Assembly: GCA_037043015.1 (NCBI GenBank)
Contig: CM073325.1
Span: forward strand, 4,528,501-4,592,500
Reading direction: 5' to 3'
Origin: Bryum argenteum
Lineage: Eukaryota; Streptophyta; Bryopsida; Bryales; Bryaceae
DNA: 64,000 bases
Shown: piece after piece, positions 1 to 10,811 of the stretch
Layout of the letters: the number at the start of each line of letters is the position of its first letter
Position numbering within the stretch: the first letter of the stretch is position 1
Position numbers and translations under genes: made by a program
The notes under the pieces: generated by a model
What the model was told of the DNA's origin: nothing
Databases searched by the model: none
What the model saw: the letters and a program-made list of their open reading frames with translations, nothing else

Positions 1-456
1 AGGGCATATCCGCCTCAACGAACACCTTATAGAATATAAAACCTAAAAGATCAATCTATAGCTGTTCCACAATAAACAAACTTCTACAATCTAAAAACCG
101 GCGGTAATTGAACAGACATCTAACGCCCAGATTCAACATCAAACTCACGCGGCACAGATCGAAAAGAAAACTTCTGTCACAAGTCATACGCTGCCCAACG
201 AAAAAGGAAAAACGGCTACCGAGTCATAGACACAAAACGCCGGAGACAAACACCTAGCACACGGAGGAAAACCCTAAAGCGGAACCGAAAAAGACTTTTT
301 CCAAGATATACGCTACCCCGCGCGGACACGAGAAATGCACAAATGAAACAGACAACGACCGCCGGGAAAAGTATCCAAGTATGAGGCGGCAAGCAAAAAC
401 CGACACAATTTGTGAAACCCTGAAACCCTTGCGACGAGAAGAGAAAGAAGCGGTAC

Positions 457-518
457 CAGGTGCGGGAGCCGGGGCCGTAGCCCTTGGGGTGGGAGTTCCA
501 GACAGCTTCGTGACCCAT
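457..518 (-). CDS. RPS29: 40S ribosomal protein S29 (uS14), exon 1 only
   Basis: The first exon encodes MGHEAVWNSHPKGYGPGSRT plus the first two bases of a Cys codon (TG). It stops at a GT donor at 456/455. This N-terminus is diagnostic of eukaryotic uS14/S29, a roughly 56-residue zinc-binding protein of the small ribosomal subunit head; the split codon would be the first zinc-ligand cysteine. An in-frame ATG lies upstream at 569, but family homology fixes the start at 518. I could not find the remaining exon (expected R-V-C-G and C-R-Q-C zinc ligands) in positions 1-455, so the first intron is at least 455 bases long and the gene continues past the left edge. It is transcribed away from the FYV7-like gene. 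What is seen is the exon and its donor; that the rest lies outside is inferred. Confidence 0.85.
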
Positions 519-938
519 GATGGTGAGCGAGATTGAGCTCGAGAAGCAAAGCGCGCAAGAGGAGCGCAAGGAGAGCGACCACGAAGCGCAACCAGAAGAG
601 AGAGATCACAGAGCAGCGTGTGGTGTTTGAAGAGGGCCGGACCCCCCTCGAAAGTAGGGTTAGGGTTCTGGGCTTCGAACCCATTACCGCGGGACCCTAC
701 CACCACGTTCCCCGTTCCCGTGCATCTCAATCAACGGCCCCGATCGATTTATGGATCGTACGGTTGATATTCATTCTATTTCCTTCCGAGGCTTCCTGTT
801 AAGAGAATCCTCGATTCCCGTTTGCACCACTGGAGACTCTTCATCGGATTTGTGGCCGATCATTGATTCTTTTGCATTTTCGTATCAACAACGAGGAAAG
901 GGTTTTTGTAGGATTTAAGGTTTGAGGAATTGTGCGGT
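519..938. promoter_or_regulatory. Bidirectional promoter between RPS29 and FYV7-like gene
   Basis: Only 420 bases separate the two divergent start codons. Inside is AGGGTTAGGGTT (656-667), a tandem telo-box (AACCCTAA on the other strand), followed at once by TGGGCTT (669-675), a site II (TGGGCY) element. This pairing is well known in plant promoters of ribosomal-protein and ribosome-biogenesis genes, which fits both neighbours. No clear TATA box was seen on either side. Shared use of the elements by both genes is inferred. Confidence 0.55.
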
Positions 939-1925
939 ATGAAGAAAAGAGAGGGTGATGGTGAAGGAGGTGTACCAGATTTTAAGAAAAAGAGGAGACT
1001 GGGAGGAAAGGGTTTGAGTCTGGAGAAGTTCGTAGGCGCCAACAAGATTAAACCTATTGTTACTGCCTCCCAAATTCGTAAGTTCACACTTCCTGCGAGC
1101 ATTGCTGTTTCTGCAGGGTTTATGATTTAGGGTTTTGCTCTGAGACACCTTGAATTGATTTGTTTTTGTACATTCGTATCTCTTCAGGAAAGCAGCGGGA
1201 GGTTTATCAGAATTCGAAAAAAGTAAATAAGTACCGGAAGACCTTGAAGCATTTAGAAGAGGAAGGACATGAGTTTAGACCTCGTATCCCTCTCTCCATC
1301 GACTCAGAGGTAATTTCTCAATTATGTTTTATGATCGTGTTATCAGAATTAGAAATTGCCTAAAACGTAATTTTGTCAGTGCTAGCAATATACATTCATT
1401 TCCACCGGGTAACTTCCTGTTTTCGAACTGTGCTTGTACGAAAGACTTGAATCGTTGTCTAGAAAATGTTTTCTTCTCAATCATCTAGAGTGTGATCGTG
1501 GCTCTTGAGGTCAATTCTTCTACAGTTCGGTGACTGTGCAGTGTTTCTTATCATGTGCATGATTGCAGATTCCTGGTCAAGAGCTAGAAACTAAGGTTGA
1601 AAAAGATAAACCTAGTTCAGTAAAGGAACAAGAAGAGGGAGATGGTGAGAAGAAGGCGAAGTCTGGAAAAAAAGGTCGTGAGCCAAAGCCAGCGTCGCAT
1701 CTTGAGAGATTGAGAGAGGAGTACGAGAAGAAGAAACAGGAAGAGGAAGAAATAAGGAAGGAGAAGCGAGCGTTGTATGAGGAGCAACAGGCAGCTCGGG
1801 AGAAGTCGAAAAAGGAACGTAAGGAGGTGCAGAAGAAATTCAGGAAGACTACTGGAAAAGGACAGCCAGTTATGAAGCATCGCATGGAACATTTGCTGGA
1901 AAGTATTCAGCGGGATATGAAGTGA
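939..1925 (+). CDS. FYV7/CCDC59-type rRNA-processing protein
   Basis: Three exons (939-1077, 1188-1309, 1569-1925) join in frame to 205 residues. The start is the ATG at 939 (MKKREGDGEG); an upstream TTG in the same frame is not needed. The N-terminal half is basic (KKKRR, then a KVNKYRKTLKHLEEEG segment). The C-terminal half is a long highly charged Lys/Glu/Arg helix, probably coiled coil, ending in KGQPVMKHRMEHLLESIQ. A charged helix followed by GQP-(V/L)M-x-x-R(M/I)E-x-LL is the signature of the FYV7/CCDC59 family, which in yeast acts in 18S rRNA maturation in the nucleolus. Introns have standard GT-AG ends. It shares a promoter region with RPS29 and converges on DEG1. Family assignment is from memory of the C-terminal motif. 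Confidence 0.72.
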
Positions 1926-2132
1926 CATAGTGCAACTTCATTTTGCAGCTGCCATAGATTAGATGTTGACAGTTTGTCCGTTAACAATCAGGGTACGCTA
2001 TCTTTCAGTTTTGACCTAATAGAAGATTAGGGTAGAAGCCATTCATCACCACGTGAACTTTAAAATCTTGTGTTGAGTAGTTCTGCACCACATTCTGTAA
2101 CATATGTAGCTAGTGAATCTATTGGATTTTGA

Positions 2133-2393
2133 TTATGCTGTCGAAGTAATCAAGAATGTGATCAAGGAAGTAATCACGATGACACCGACGGGCCTATTGA
2201 CGGACTCTCTGCTTCTGGTCTTTCGGATACGGTTACGGCATATAATGTAGAAGATTTCAACAATTTCATGGCAAGAGCTTTGGCCAGTCACAGTGATAGC
2301 CATGGCGCTGTGAGTTTTCCGAGAGCTCGTCCTTGGGACAGTATTTTTACAGGCTTTTCTTCAGAAGGTTATCCAATCGATGAAACAGAGTGA
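2133..2393 (+). other. Orphan coding-like segment between FYV7 and DEG1
   Basis: This frame is open for 86 codons before a TGA and has protein-like composition: an acidic stretch with NHDDTDG, then NVEDFNNFMARALASHSDSH and a C-terminus PRARPWDSIFTGFSSEGYPIDETE. It has no start codon near its beginning and no obvious upstream exon; the FYV7-like stop lies about 200 bases before it. It could be the last exon of an alternative FYV7 transcript, a relic of another gene, or chance. I do not recognise the sequence. Confidence 0.3.
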
Positions 2394-2686
2394 CTCTTGG
2401 TTTTATATCTACTGGGTGCCCTTGTTCTTGAAGCCAACCGGGAAGATGAGAACGAGCATTCAGCAACTATGCATCAAAAGCCATCGGGAACCCTGACAAA
2501 CATGAGATTGAAAGCCATCTTGATCTTCCTTAATTGAAATAATTACTGCTTATGTTACAAGCTTGGTCACAATTCTCATCAATAATCTTAGCCTGGATAC
2601 GAAGTTGATGGAAGTAATCTACACGTAAATACAGAAGCCCTGAGGCCAAAGCCATGATGGAAATTTGCGGATTTGAATATTTGAAG

Positions 2687-5600
2687 CTAATCCCTAGATT
2701 CCAAGGTGACATCTACACCTACTTTTTGATCCCCCCGCAGCACCTCCAAATTCACCTGTTACCACAAAAGAGAGAAGAAGTATAAGCTTTAAAAGGTGAC
2801 CTCATGTATTATTGGGATTGTAAGAAACCTTCCTATGAATCATGCGAGGGAAATCCTCTCAACATTTTCTCATCCTCGCTGATTAATGAGGAAATCGCAG
2901 GAATCATGCAACTTCAACGAGAGAAAGAGGGTCCTGAAATATACCGTGTCGCCAACTTTACAGCGATCCAGAATCTTGTAAAGATCACTCCCGTTGGCAA
3001 TCTTCTTTCCATTAACGGAGGTGATGACATCTCCAAGCACCAGGCGTCCATAAGAGTCCCGCGTTGTTGGCCTCAGCCCCTACTCTCAACAAAATAGCTA
3101 CTCAGAAAGCTCTTCCAAATTAAATGTGTACACAAACACAACGATTAAGAGGTGAAAGAGGCAGGATGGAAGTATGCTTACAGCTTTGCCTGCTGGACCG
3201 TTCGGGGGGGCATCCAGCACAAGAACACCACTCACGCCCAACTGCTCTACTGCTTGCTCTGGTGCAAATGAGATTCCCAGCACGGGGCGGGTCACTTTTC
3301 CATACTTCACAATTTGTTCCACGATGCCACTCACCTAAGCATGCCAGTCACAGTTCTTTCAGCATTCATTCCGTTCCTCGTAGCAGTCAGAAACAAAATT
3401 ATAAATAAGTAAGATGGAGACAGTTGACAAAATGATACAAAAGTAATTCTTAGCAAATTGAGATTAGCTTCCATACAAGAGGTTCAGAACAAAGCTTCGA
3501 ACGTACCGTGTCTACAGGTATTGAAAACCCTACACCTGAGGATGCGCCAGATGGAGAGTATATAGCAGTGTTGATCCCAATCAGATTTCCAGAACTATCT
3601 AGCAAGGGGCCTCCACTATTGCCAGGATTAATAGCTGCATCGGTCTGAATTACGTCTTGAATAGGTCGGCCAGTTGCTGCAGAGCTGATTTCGCGCCGTA
3701 GACCACTGCAATACATACATGAGCCTTAGTTTGATATAAATTATGAAAGTGGCCACAATAGATTGCACAGGTCGGAGCAACAAGCTCGAACATGGAAGAA
3801 CTCAACAAGCTTAACTCAAACAGTTGGAGTTCTAAAAATAAAGATAAATGCGTTACCACCTCGAAGAGGCAGCACAAGAACCATGTTTTCTTAAGTATTC
3901 TCTGCAATCTAGCGCCATATTCTTTCTGCATATTCTTGGTATTTGAATTTAATCGCAGCGATGCGAAGAGATAGAGAAGTAATTCTTGCACCGAACAAGT
4001 GGCAGTCTTTCTTGTTATACTGCTTCCACATGTGCATTCCATGATGGTAAAGCTCCAGAAAGTACCTGATTACTCCTGTAGTAAGTGTGTGATCAAGCCC
4101 AAACTGCACACAGGGTATTAGCAGAGCTGGCATCAGTAAGGAAACGATTGCATGGCAAAACTTCACCGTCATAAATGGAAATAAGAATGAAGATGAGAAT
4201 GTACCGGATTGCCAATGGCGAATACTTTCTGACCCACGAGTAGGTCAGAAGAGCTGCCCACGGGCAAAGGCCGCAGGTCCTCCTTCGGTGCATCGATATG
4301 GAGTACTGCCACATCCTTGTCTTCGTCATAACCAACTACATCCGCTTCGTACACAGACTGGTCACCCAGCGTCACCCTGTTACAAAACAGACCCGACCTT
4401 AAAGACTACCAAGAGGAAACCACATTCCAGGCAAATATACATTATGTAGGATGTCCCACTTCACAATAAGTTCAACGTAAGGTCTGTCTCCAATCTCCCA
4501 TTACCTTGAGTAAGTATAATACCTCGAACATGAAATTAGTTTATGTTTATGCCACTGAAATAGGGTAATTTTAGATTCATATCACCTGTAATCTTTAGCG
4601 TCTGAGATGTCGTTTAGTTTTCTGTTTCCATTTCCGAAATTCGACATTAAAACAAGAAGAATGGTAGTGGGCCAAATTTGATAGTAAACTTGCAAATTTC
4701 CTCTGGCATGCCCAAAGAAATAATTCTGCTTCCCGAGCTATTTTAGAACCTTGGCTTGTGGAGCCTATATCTTGGTTGCTAGCTCTTCATGTTAGGGGAG
4801 GAGAATCATACCGAAGGTCTGAAGCGCCCCGGATGACATGATAGTTTGTGACGACATGACCCTTCTTGTCCCAGATGAACCCTGAGCCTGAGCCTTGCGG
4901 CACTGACATCACATCCAAAGTGAACACATCTCTCCTGCAAACACAACCAGCTCAAAAAATCAGAAAAACACCTCTCTCAATAAACATCACCACAGCCTTG
5001 CCAATGCATTTTCACCATCTCGAAATACAGTAGCGTCAAGACAATCAAGTTTACTGATGTTCACTAAAATCGAGTGTTCGTAACCATTATGAATCTCAAA
5101 ATATGAGCGGGGTGATCGAGCACTGAAAGCGATTGCCATGCTTTATTAAGATAATATTCTATTTCTTTGTGCTGCTATTCTAACCTCGTTCTGATCCTAT
5201 TAAAAATAAATAGAAAAGTAAACCCTAAACACAGTAATACCAAAGAATGGCTCGTAGCAAGCAACAAAAAGAGCCTTTTGCTGCATAAAGCAATTCATGA
5301 GCATGCGATTGTACAAGAATCACAATCTCGAAGAGCGTCATTGGACATGCATCATTGCAGTGGCTCAAATTCGAAGTATCAATCGGAGAGAAGAAGCGAG
5401 AAACGAGGGGGATCAGGTCTACTAACCGAACGGCGAGATTAGTGATATACACAACGGAGGGCGTATTGTTCTGAAACAGCTGCACAGTAGCGAGCTCATC
5501 TCCTTGCAGCTTCCGAGGCGCAATAGTAAGAGCAGCGGCATCCCGGGGCTCCGATATCACAAGCAACACGACAACTGCAGCTGAAGTCACCCAGACCGCA

Positions 5601-5875
5601 GCGGCAGAAGAGGCAGTAACCAGATTCGCTACGATAGAGCTCCAACGCTCACGACCAAACACTCTCTCCCCCATACTGGCGACACAATCTGCGCCATTTT
5701 CACCCGCCCTTGCCGCCACAATCCGCAAACTCAATCTCGAGTCTCTCGGATTGGCATTGATTCCAAGCTTCGGGATTAATCTAGCGCTGTTCACTAGGGC
5801 GGGATTGCAGACTACAATGCGAGGTGCGGATGTTCGAGGTGCCTGAACTGCGTAAGTGGCGAGAGACAACGCCAT
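2687..5875 (-). CDS. DEG1: DEG1 chloroplast-lumen serine protease (HtrA family)
   Basis: Eight exons (5427-5875, 4812-4934, 4205-4376, 4066-4103, 3507-3705, 3182-3334, 2945-3079, 2687-2755) join in frame to 445 residues, close to the 439 of Arabidopsis DEG1. Exon 1 carries a Ser/Arg/Ala-rich plastid transit region starting [10 protein letters not shown], then a hydrophobic stretch ([17 protein letters not shown]) ending near DAAA, as in a thylakoid-lumen bipartite signal. The trypsin-like catalytic residues are present: His in VTNYHVIRG, Asp in DKDVAVLHI, Ser in [10 protein letters not shown]. One PDZ domain follows (from KVTRPVLGI, through [16 protein letters not shown], to [11 protein letters not shown]). 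In plants DEG1 degrades damaged lumenal and photosystem II proteins, including D1 fragments. The start was chosen at the MALSL methionine; an in-frame ATG lies 15 codons upstream. No disruption is seen. Confidence 0.93.
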
Positions 5876-6258
5876 TTTTTGAGAAATTTTGAAATTGAAG
5901 ATGTCCCTGCATTCAGACACAGATCAGTAGATTCATGATTGTGAGATTCTATTGGCGATTGTGAGGATTGCGAAGCTCCTTTTCCAGCGGCCAGAAGCTT
6001 GCAGAGCAATGTCGAGAAGATGAAGATGGTCTGAATGTAATCGATGGATGGATGATTCCCTGCTATGAACGGATAAATTTCTCTGTTCATTCGATCCCAG
6101 CTCCATCCAGATCCTCCTGTTGCTTTTCCACCTGTCACACTTGGCATTGGCTGTGGTGCTCTCCTTCAATACTAAAAGCTGATTGGGTGACCGCCCGGAA
6201 GCAAACCCGGAAGTATTGGTTTGTAGCGAGGTTCTCAATAATGGCTCAAATTTCAGCA
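5876..6258. other. DEG1 upstream region, no gene seen
   Basis: This interval precedes the DEG1 start and probably contains its 5' leader and promoter. The short open frames on both strands have no recognisable protein character. No telo-box or clear TATA box was noticed. Confidence 0.4.
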
Positions 6259-6669
6259 TCCAAAAGCAAAGATAGATAGAAACTCCGGTCCTTTCTAAGG
6301 GGCCGGCGTGAATGAAGTGTTTATTCGTAATGCTAATTCCCCGATGGCCACCGGACAAGGGGAAATTAGAACAATACTACTTCCCTGGACAAGGGGAAAT
6401 TAGAACAATACTTCTTCCCTCTCTCGAGGGTGAACACTATAACTACGCTAGTTTCTAGCCTAGTTACTAGTGCCTTGAAGATACTTGACATAGTATCTCC
6501 CCAAAGGGCTTTGAGGTACCCATACAACAAGGTCCAAGGACCTCCCACAATAGTTGGGTGGACTATAGTGATGAGCAACACGCCGGCATGGGGATTAGAA
6601 CCCACGACCTCCTCATTGGGGGCCTAAGCCCTAACCACCAAGCCAAGGCTTGTGGTGTCTTTCCAAAAG
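6259..6669 (-). mobile_element. tRNA-derived SINE, full-length copy with target-site duplication
   Basis: Read on the minus strand, the element starts with a tRNA-like head: an A-box-like stretch TGGCTTGGTGGTTAGGG (complement of 6629-6645), then a good B box GGGTTCTAATCCC (complement of 6591-6603). It runs to a GGACCGGAGTTTCTATC end with a short TATC tail at about 6270-6280. An 8-base direct repeat TCCAAAAG flanks it (6259-6266 and 6662-6669). A 34-base internal segment is tandemly duplicated near 6355-6415 in this copy. At least five related copies occur in the window. Polymerase III boxes, short tail and target duplication are the hallmarks of SINEs; mobilisation by a LINE is inferred. Confidence 0.75.
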
Positions 6670-6673
6670 TGAA

Positions 6674-6745
6674 CCCTTAAACGCCCAAGCAAGCCCCACG
6701 GATTTGTTTCTTAGTGCATTTTCCACATTGCTGGGCATTTAAGGG
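6674..6745. mobile_element. Very short MITE with CCCTTAAACGCCC ends
   Basis: This 72-base element starts CCCTTAAACGCCCAAG and ends CTGGGCATTTAAGGG, an inverted repeat shared with the TTAA-flanked elements elsewhere in the window. Its flanks (TGAA and TTAC) are degenerate versions of TTAA. It touches the right target duplication of the neighbouring SINE. A longer relative of the same core sits at the left end of the element at 54106. Confidence 0.55.
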
Positions 6746-6885
6746 TTACTTGTGTCCAAGGAGAAGGAAGAGAGAACACAGAAAATAAGCAGGACAGAAA
6801 TTAGAATGAGCAAAGAGTTTCATTTCACCAAGTATACATATTGTATGAATACAACAAGTTAACCATGAGTTAACTAAAGTGAAGT

Positions 6886-6997
6886 AGTTGATATTGTACG
6901 GTTGAGATCTGAATAGCTTATCTTTATTTTCATCTATATCACTTTTTTTTTAAATGAGTTTTTGGCTAAAAATACCCCAAGGACGTATAGGGGTTAA
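6886..6997. mobile_element. Fragment of the large TTAA-type element (right end)
   Basis: About 110 bases match the right end of the element at 36924-37897, including the segment with TTGGCTAAAAATA and a terminal TAGGGG followed by TTAA (6994-6997). The left part of the element is absent here, so this is a truncated copy. Confidence 0.5.
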
Positions 6998-7484
6998 GAT
7001 GAGGATCAGAAAAGTAGATATTAATTTGTTTCAGATAAGGTCCTAGAAAGTGAATGGATAGTATCTTAACACTAGCAATTTTTGTGTAAGGGGAATGTAA
7101 GTATAAAGATAGAGAAGTGGAATCATCATTTTTGGACTCTTAGTTACAATTTTTTGTAGGTGATTTTGTAGAGGAGACTAAAATGTTACCCTGACTTGAC
7201 AACCTCTAATGTTTGTGATCACTACATGGAATTATTGAACTACAAACTTATTAATTATCTTTGAGTGAAGATTAATAGAGCTTCATCACAGAACCTGCTC
7301 CATTTCAAATCACTTCATTATATCTCATGCTTATCATTGGACATTTGAGACGTTCACTATAGTTCGAATGATGAATTGGTTGACTTGTTAGCTCTCAATG
7401 GTTTGTAAAGAAAATAGACATGTGTTGTGGTATTATGTGTTGAGTACTATCAAGTAAATACAATTTTATTATAAGAACTCTATA

Positions 7485-7830
7485 GTAGAAGAACTCCAAC
7501 CCTATTTGAGGCCGGCGTGAATAGAGTTCTCATTCAACTTATCCATGGATGCATGCTTGGAGGTTATAATACCAACGATCAGACTACTAACTCCTTTTGA
7601 AGTGGACACTATGGTAATTCCTACCTAGCCACTAGCTAGTGCCTTAGGGATATCCGACAAAGTAACCCCTCAAAAGGCTTTGATGTATCAATACAATGAG
7701 GTCCAAGAACCCATGACCATAGTTGAGTGAACAATGGTTGTGAGCACGACATGAGCATGGGGGATGAAACTAACAATCTCCTCAACGGTGGTCATGAGCC
7801 CTAGCCACCAAGACAAAGCTTGTGGTGCCT
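7485..7830 (-). mobile_element. Diverged SINE copy
   Basis: Same order as the SINE at 6267: GGCCGGCGTGAAT near 7511, the CTAGTGCCTT segment near 7640, and a tRNA-like head ending in the complement of CACCACAAGC near 7820. It is far more diverged, with no clean tail or target duplication, so it is probably an older insertion. Confidence 0.5.
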
Positions 7831-8060
7831 TGAAGAATCGTGAACATTGTATAAAACACAACAGAATTTTATAAATTTTATATTTATCTTCCTCGATGGA
7901 AGGATTGATCTTATTGTTCATATATGTCTTTGAATACTTTCGCCTATATATAAAAACTTTCTTGAAAGAATACAACGAGGTACAAGAACCATCGGGGGAG
8001 TATGGTTTTTGAGTATATTGACCTTATTGTCAAATTTCAAAAAACCGTAAAATAATGCTC

Positions 8061-9120
8061 TTAGGGCATTTACAATAGACTGGCTAAATGAATGGCTAAT
8101 TATCAGCAGGGAGGAGGGGTTGCTAAGTGCAACACCCCTTAGAATCCACACCTTTTTTTGAGGCTAAATAACCATAATATATTATGTCTTTTACTATACC
8201 ATGACAAAAATTCGAAAGTATTTGAAGTCTATAAATCTAAAAGTTTTGAGGTTGTCGATTAGGCGCCAGGAAATCTCTCTAAAGTCAAGTTAACTTGAGG
8301 TAAAGGACGCATTTGAATTGGAGTTAGAAAGGTAGCCAAGCCTCGACACTAAGGGCGGGACAGTGGAGGACCTACGCCTCCCTGCCCGCCCACAAAACCC
8401 TGCCCACATAAAATAATTTGGGAGTAAATTTGCCCCCTATTGATGTCACCAATGTCATCATGGGACACATCTTGGGGTAAATTGGGGTCGCAGATCCCAT
8501 TTTTAAACTCAAAATCTGAAAAAGAATATTGTAGGGCCTCCAAAAATGCGAAAATCAGATTTATACGAATTTTTTCCGGGCAGCGAGTATGGGCGGGCAG
8601 CGGAGGCGTAAGTCCTCCACTGTCCCGCCCTTAGAAACGAGGCCCTCGACACTAAGGGCGGGACAGTGGAGGACCTACGCCTCCCTGCCCGCCCACAAAA
8701 CCCTGCCCGCATAAAATAATTTGGGAGTAAATTTGCCCCCTAAATTTTTGTTGTTGATGTCACCAATGTCATCATGGGACACATCTTGGGGTAAATTGGG
8801 GTCGCAGATCCCATTTTTAAACTCAAAATCTGAAAAAAAATATTGTAGGGCCTCCAAAAATGCGAAATCAGATTTATACGAATTTTTTCCGGGCAGCGAG
8901 TATGGGCGAGCAGCGGAGGCGTAAGTCCTCCACTGTCCCGCCCTTAGAGACGAGGGTAGCCAAGTTGTTGGCCGCTACATTTGGCAGGTATTGAGTATTT
9001 CTCTTGCCGGCCACCAAAGAAGTTCAAATAGCAAATAGCCACTTTACTCGGAAAAAGAAATGACCTTCGCTTGGCTAAAATAGTCTAGCTCATTTAGCAA
9101 GTCCTTTGAGAATGTCCTTA
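8061..9120. mobile_element. PIF/Harbinger-type MITE interrupted by a later insertion
   Basis: The left end, GGGCATTTACAATAGACTGG then CTAAATGA, pairs as an imperfect inverted repeat with the right end (complement reads GGACATTCTCAAAGGACTTG then CTAAATGA). Both ends abut TTA (8061-8063 and 9118-9120), the three-base TWA target duplication typical of PIF/Harbinger (Tourist-like) MITEs. Without the Mutator-type insertion at 8341-8964 the element is roughly 430 bases. No transposase is present. Confidence 0.6.
8331..8964. mobile_element. Tandem dimer of a Mutator-type MITE with 9-base target duplication
   Basis: Two near-identical units of about 300-310 bases lie head to tail (8341-8642 and 8644-8955). 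Each has long terminal inverted repeats: CCTCG, a short variable stretch, then CTAAGGGCGGGACAGTGG at the left, and its complement at the right. GTAGCCAAG occurs immediately left (8332-8340) and right (8956-8964) of the dimer but not between the units. A 9-base duplication and long inverted repeats point to the Mutator superfamily. Unit 2 carries a small extra insertion (TTTTTGTTG near 8745). No coding capacity is seen. Confidence 0.72.
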
Positions 9121-10811
9121 CCTTTCATCGCAACATGCAAACTATTCATAAGAGCATCGCTAGCGTTTCCATTTACGTATAAATAAGTAAGATGCCAACC
9201 AACAAATTTGGTTGCAAGTTCCCGTTTTTTATCGAGCAATATGTTATACTCATTCCTACACCCCCTCACCCCAAAACTTCTTAGACTCATGTCCTCTTTT
9301 CTTATTATATAACCTTCCGGAGCCTCTTTTTTTTACTTTTGTTTGTATATTATCGGTCAAGGTCTATTCAGTAATCAAAAATAGAATGTTTTGTATTTTG
9401 GAAGACTATATTGTATGGCTGAAACCTATAAATGTCAATCATGGTAGACAATAAGTTTTTACTTGGAGGTATAATTTTCTGTACCTTAGAATGAGCCCTT
9501 ATATTTAATGAAGTTGTTTTGAAAGTATATTAAAAGATTTTAGAATACTAATTAGTGAATGAAAACGCACAAGGGCATTCTCCATGCTTCCTTTATTCCC
9601 TCGAGGTCTCCATCTTGTTCTCTTGCGGTAAGATGGTTTTAGAAGAACCAAGTGAGATTTCCTACATTGGATTTTATTTCTTGGCGATCGATACATGCAT
9701 GGTCATGGTCATCATCATGATATGGTCATATATACACGGCATGAAAATTTGTAGAGATTTTGAAGAGTTTTCGTAAGTGGTATTTGATTGCTATTAAGAA
9801 TTTATTAGATCCAATAGTACAAGGAGTCAAATGGACAAGAAATATGGAACATGAAAATGGGAGTGAACTTGAGATCAAGGGAACGTTGCAGGGATATTAC
9901 GAACCGGGAACAAAGGATAGGAACTAGAAACAAATAATGAGAACCAAAAAGACTGATGAGAACTATGAACAAATGCTAGAAACTAGGAACATGTGATGGG
10001 AACCGGGAAGCAAAGTTGGAAGACGGAGTACCGAAAGGAGAGTTGGAGGACGGAGTACCGGGAACAAAGAAGGGGAACCGGGAATGAGAGTTTGGAGATA
10101 GGGAACCATTAAGAAGGTAACATAGAATGGGGAACCAAAACAGAGGACGGGGAAGTGGCAACAAGGGATCGATAGGACAAAGGACGTGGTATAAATCTTA
10201 AAAAGCAAGGGGAACAAAGAAGAAGAAAGCGGAGGACAAAAGCAAGGGTACCATCAACGAGAGAACGAAGAATAGGGGGTAGGTTTTGAAGAGCACCAAA
10301 TAAAAAGCTCACCCATCGGGACGAGGAAGACCTTATTCACAAATTAATCGAATACTCTTTTTTTGCGTGTCCAGAGGTCACGAGTATATACTAGTCAATA
10401 ACAAAATCACGTGATTAAACCTGTGACTTGTTTTTACTATCATTCTACACATTATAAAATACAAAAATCAATGAGAAACGAAACAACATCTTAAGGATTT
10501 TCCAATCCAAAAGTAAAGGTCCAAAGTATAGCAGAAAGCAACTTGAGGGTTTGGAATCTCCTCCTTATTTGATTAGGGGACCAAGATGAAGGGCAGTCCT
10601 TTGTACTTCCATCATTACCGTGCTCTAAAGTTACCGCAGGAAGGAAGAGCTTGCTTTGCTTCGCTTTGAATATGGCGATGAATGTCTATCAATCACGAGG
10701 GCGATGCCGGGGCTGCGATGATGGAGAGGAAGAGGACCAGCTGATCGTATACGCGCACTGACCGAAAATCCTAGGGCGCTCAATTTCAAACCTGCAGGAG
10801 ATTATTATGCC
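9121..10811. other. Spacer with G/A-rich degenerate minisatellite
   Basis: No gene is supported here. Between about 9870 and 10150 the plus strand is very purine-rich and repeats variants of GGGAACCGGGAAC and GGAGTACCGGGAAC, a degenerate minisatellite. The open frames across it are by-products of the repeat. From about 10600 the composition becomes genic and probably holds the CABIN1 promoter and leader. Confidence 0.45.

Noticed and set aside
656..667. Possible interstitial telomere repeat (TTAGGG-like)
   Set aside because: Only two units, placed in a ribosomal-protein promoter; better explained as a telo-box.
5933..6358. Recurrent short frames beginning MSGGHR(G/D)I at 6.3, 35.6 and 52.5 kb
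   Set aside because: They arise from the same stretch of the SINE in each copy and end at different places; a repeat artefact, not a gene family.
8349..8924. Open frames repeated on both strands at 8.35-8.92 kb
   Set aside because: They lie entirely inside the tandem Mutator-type MITE units and are repeated because the units are.
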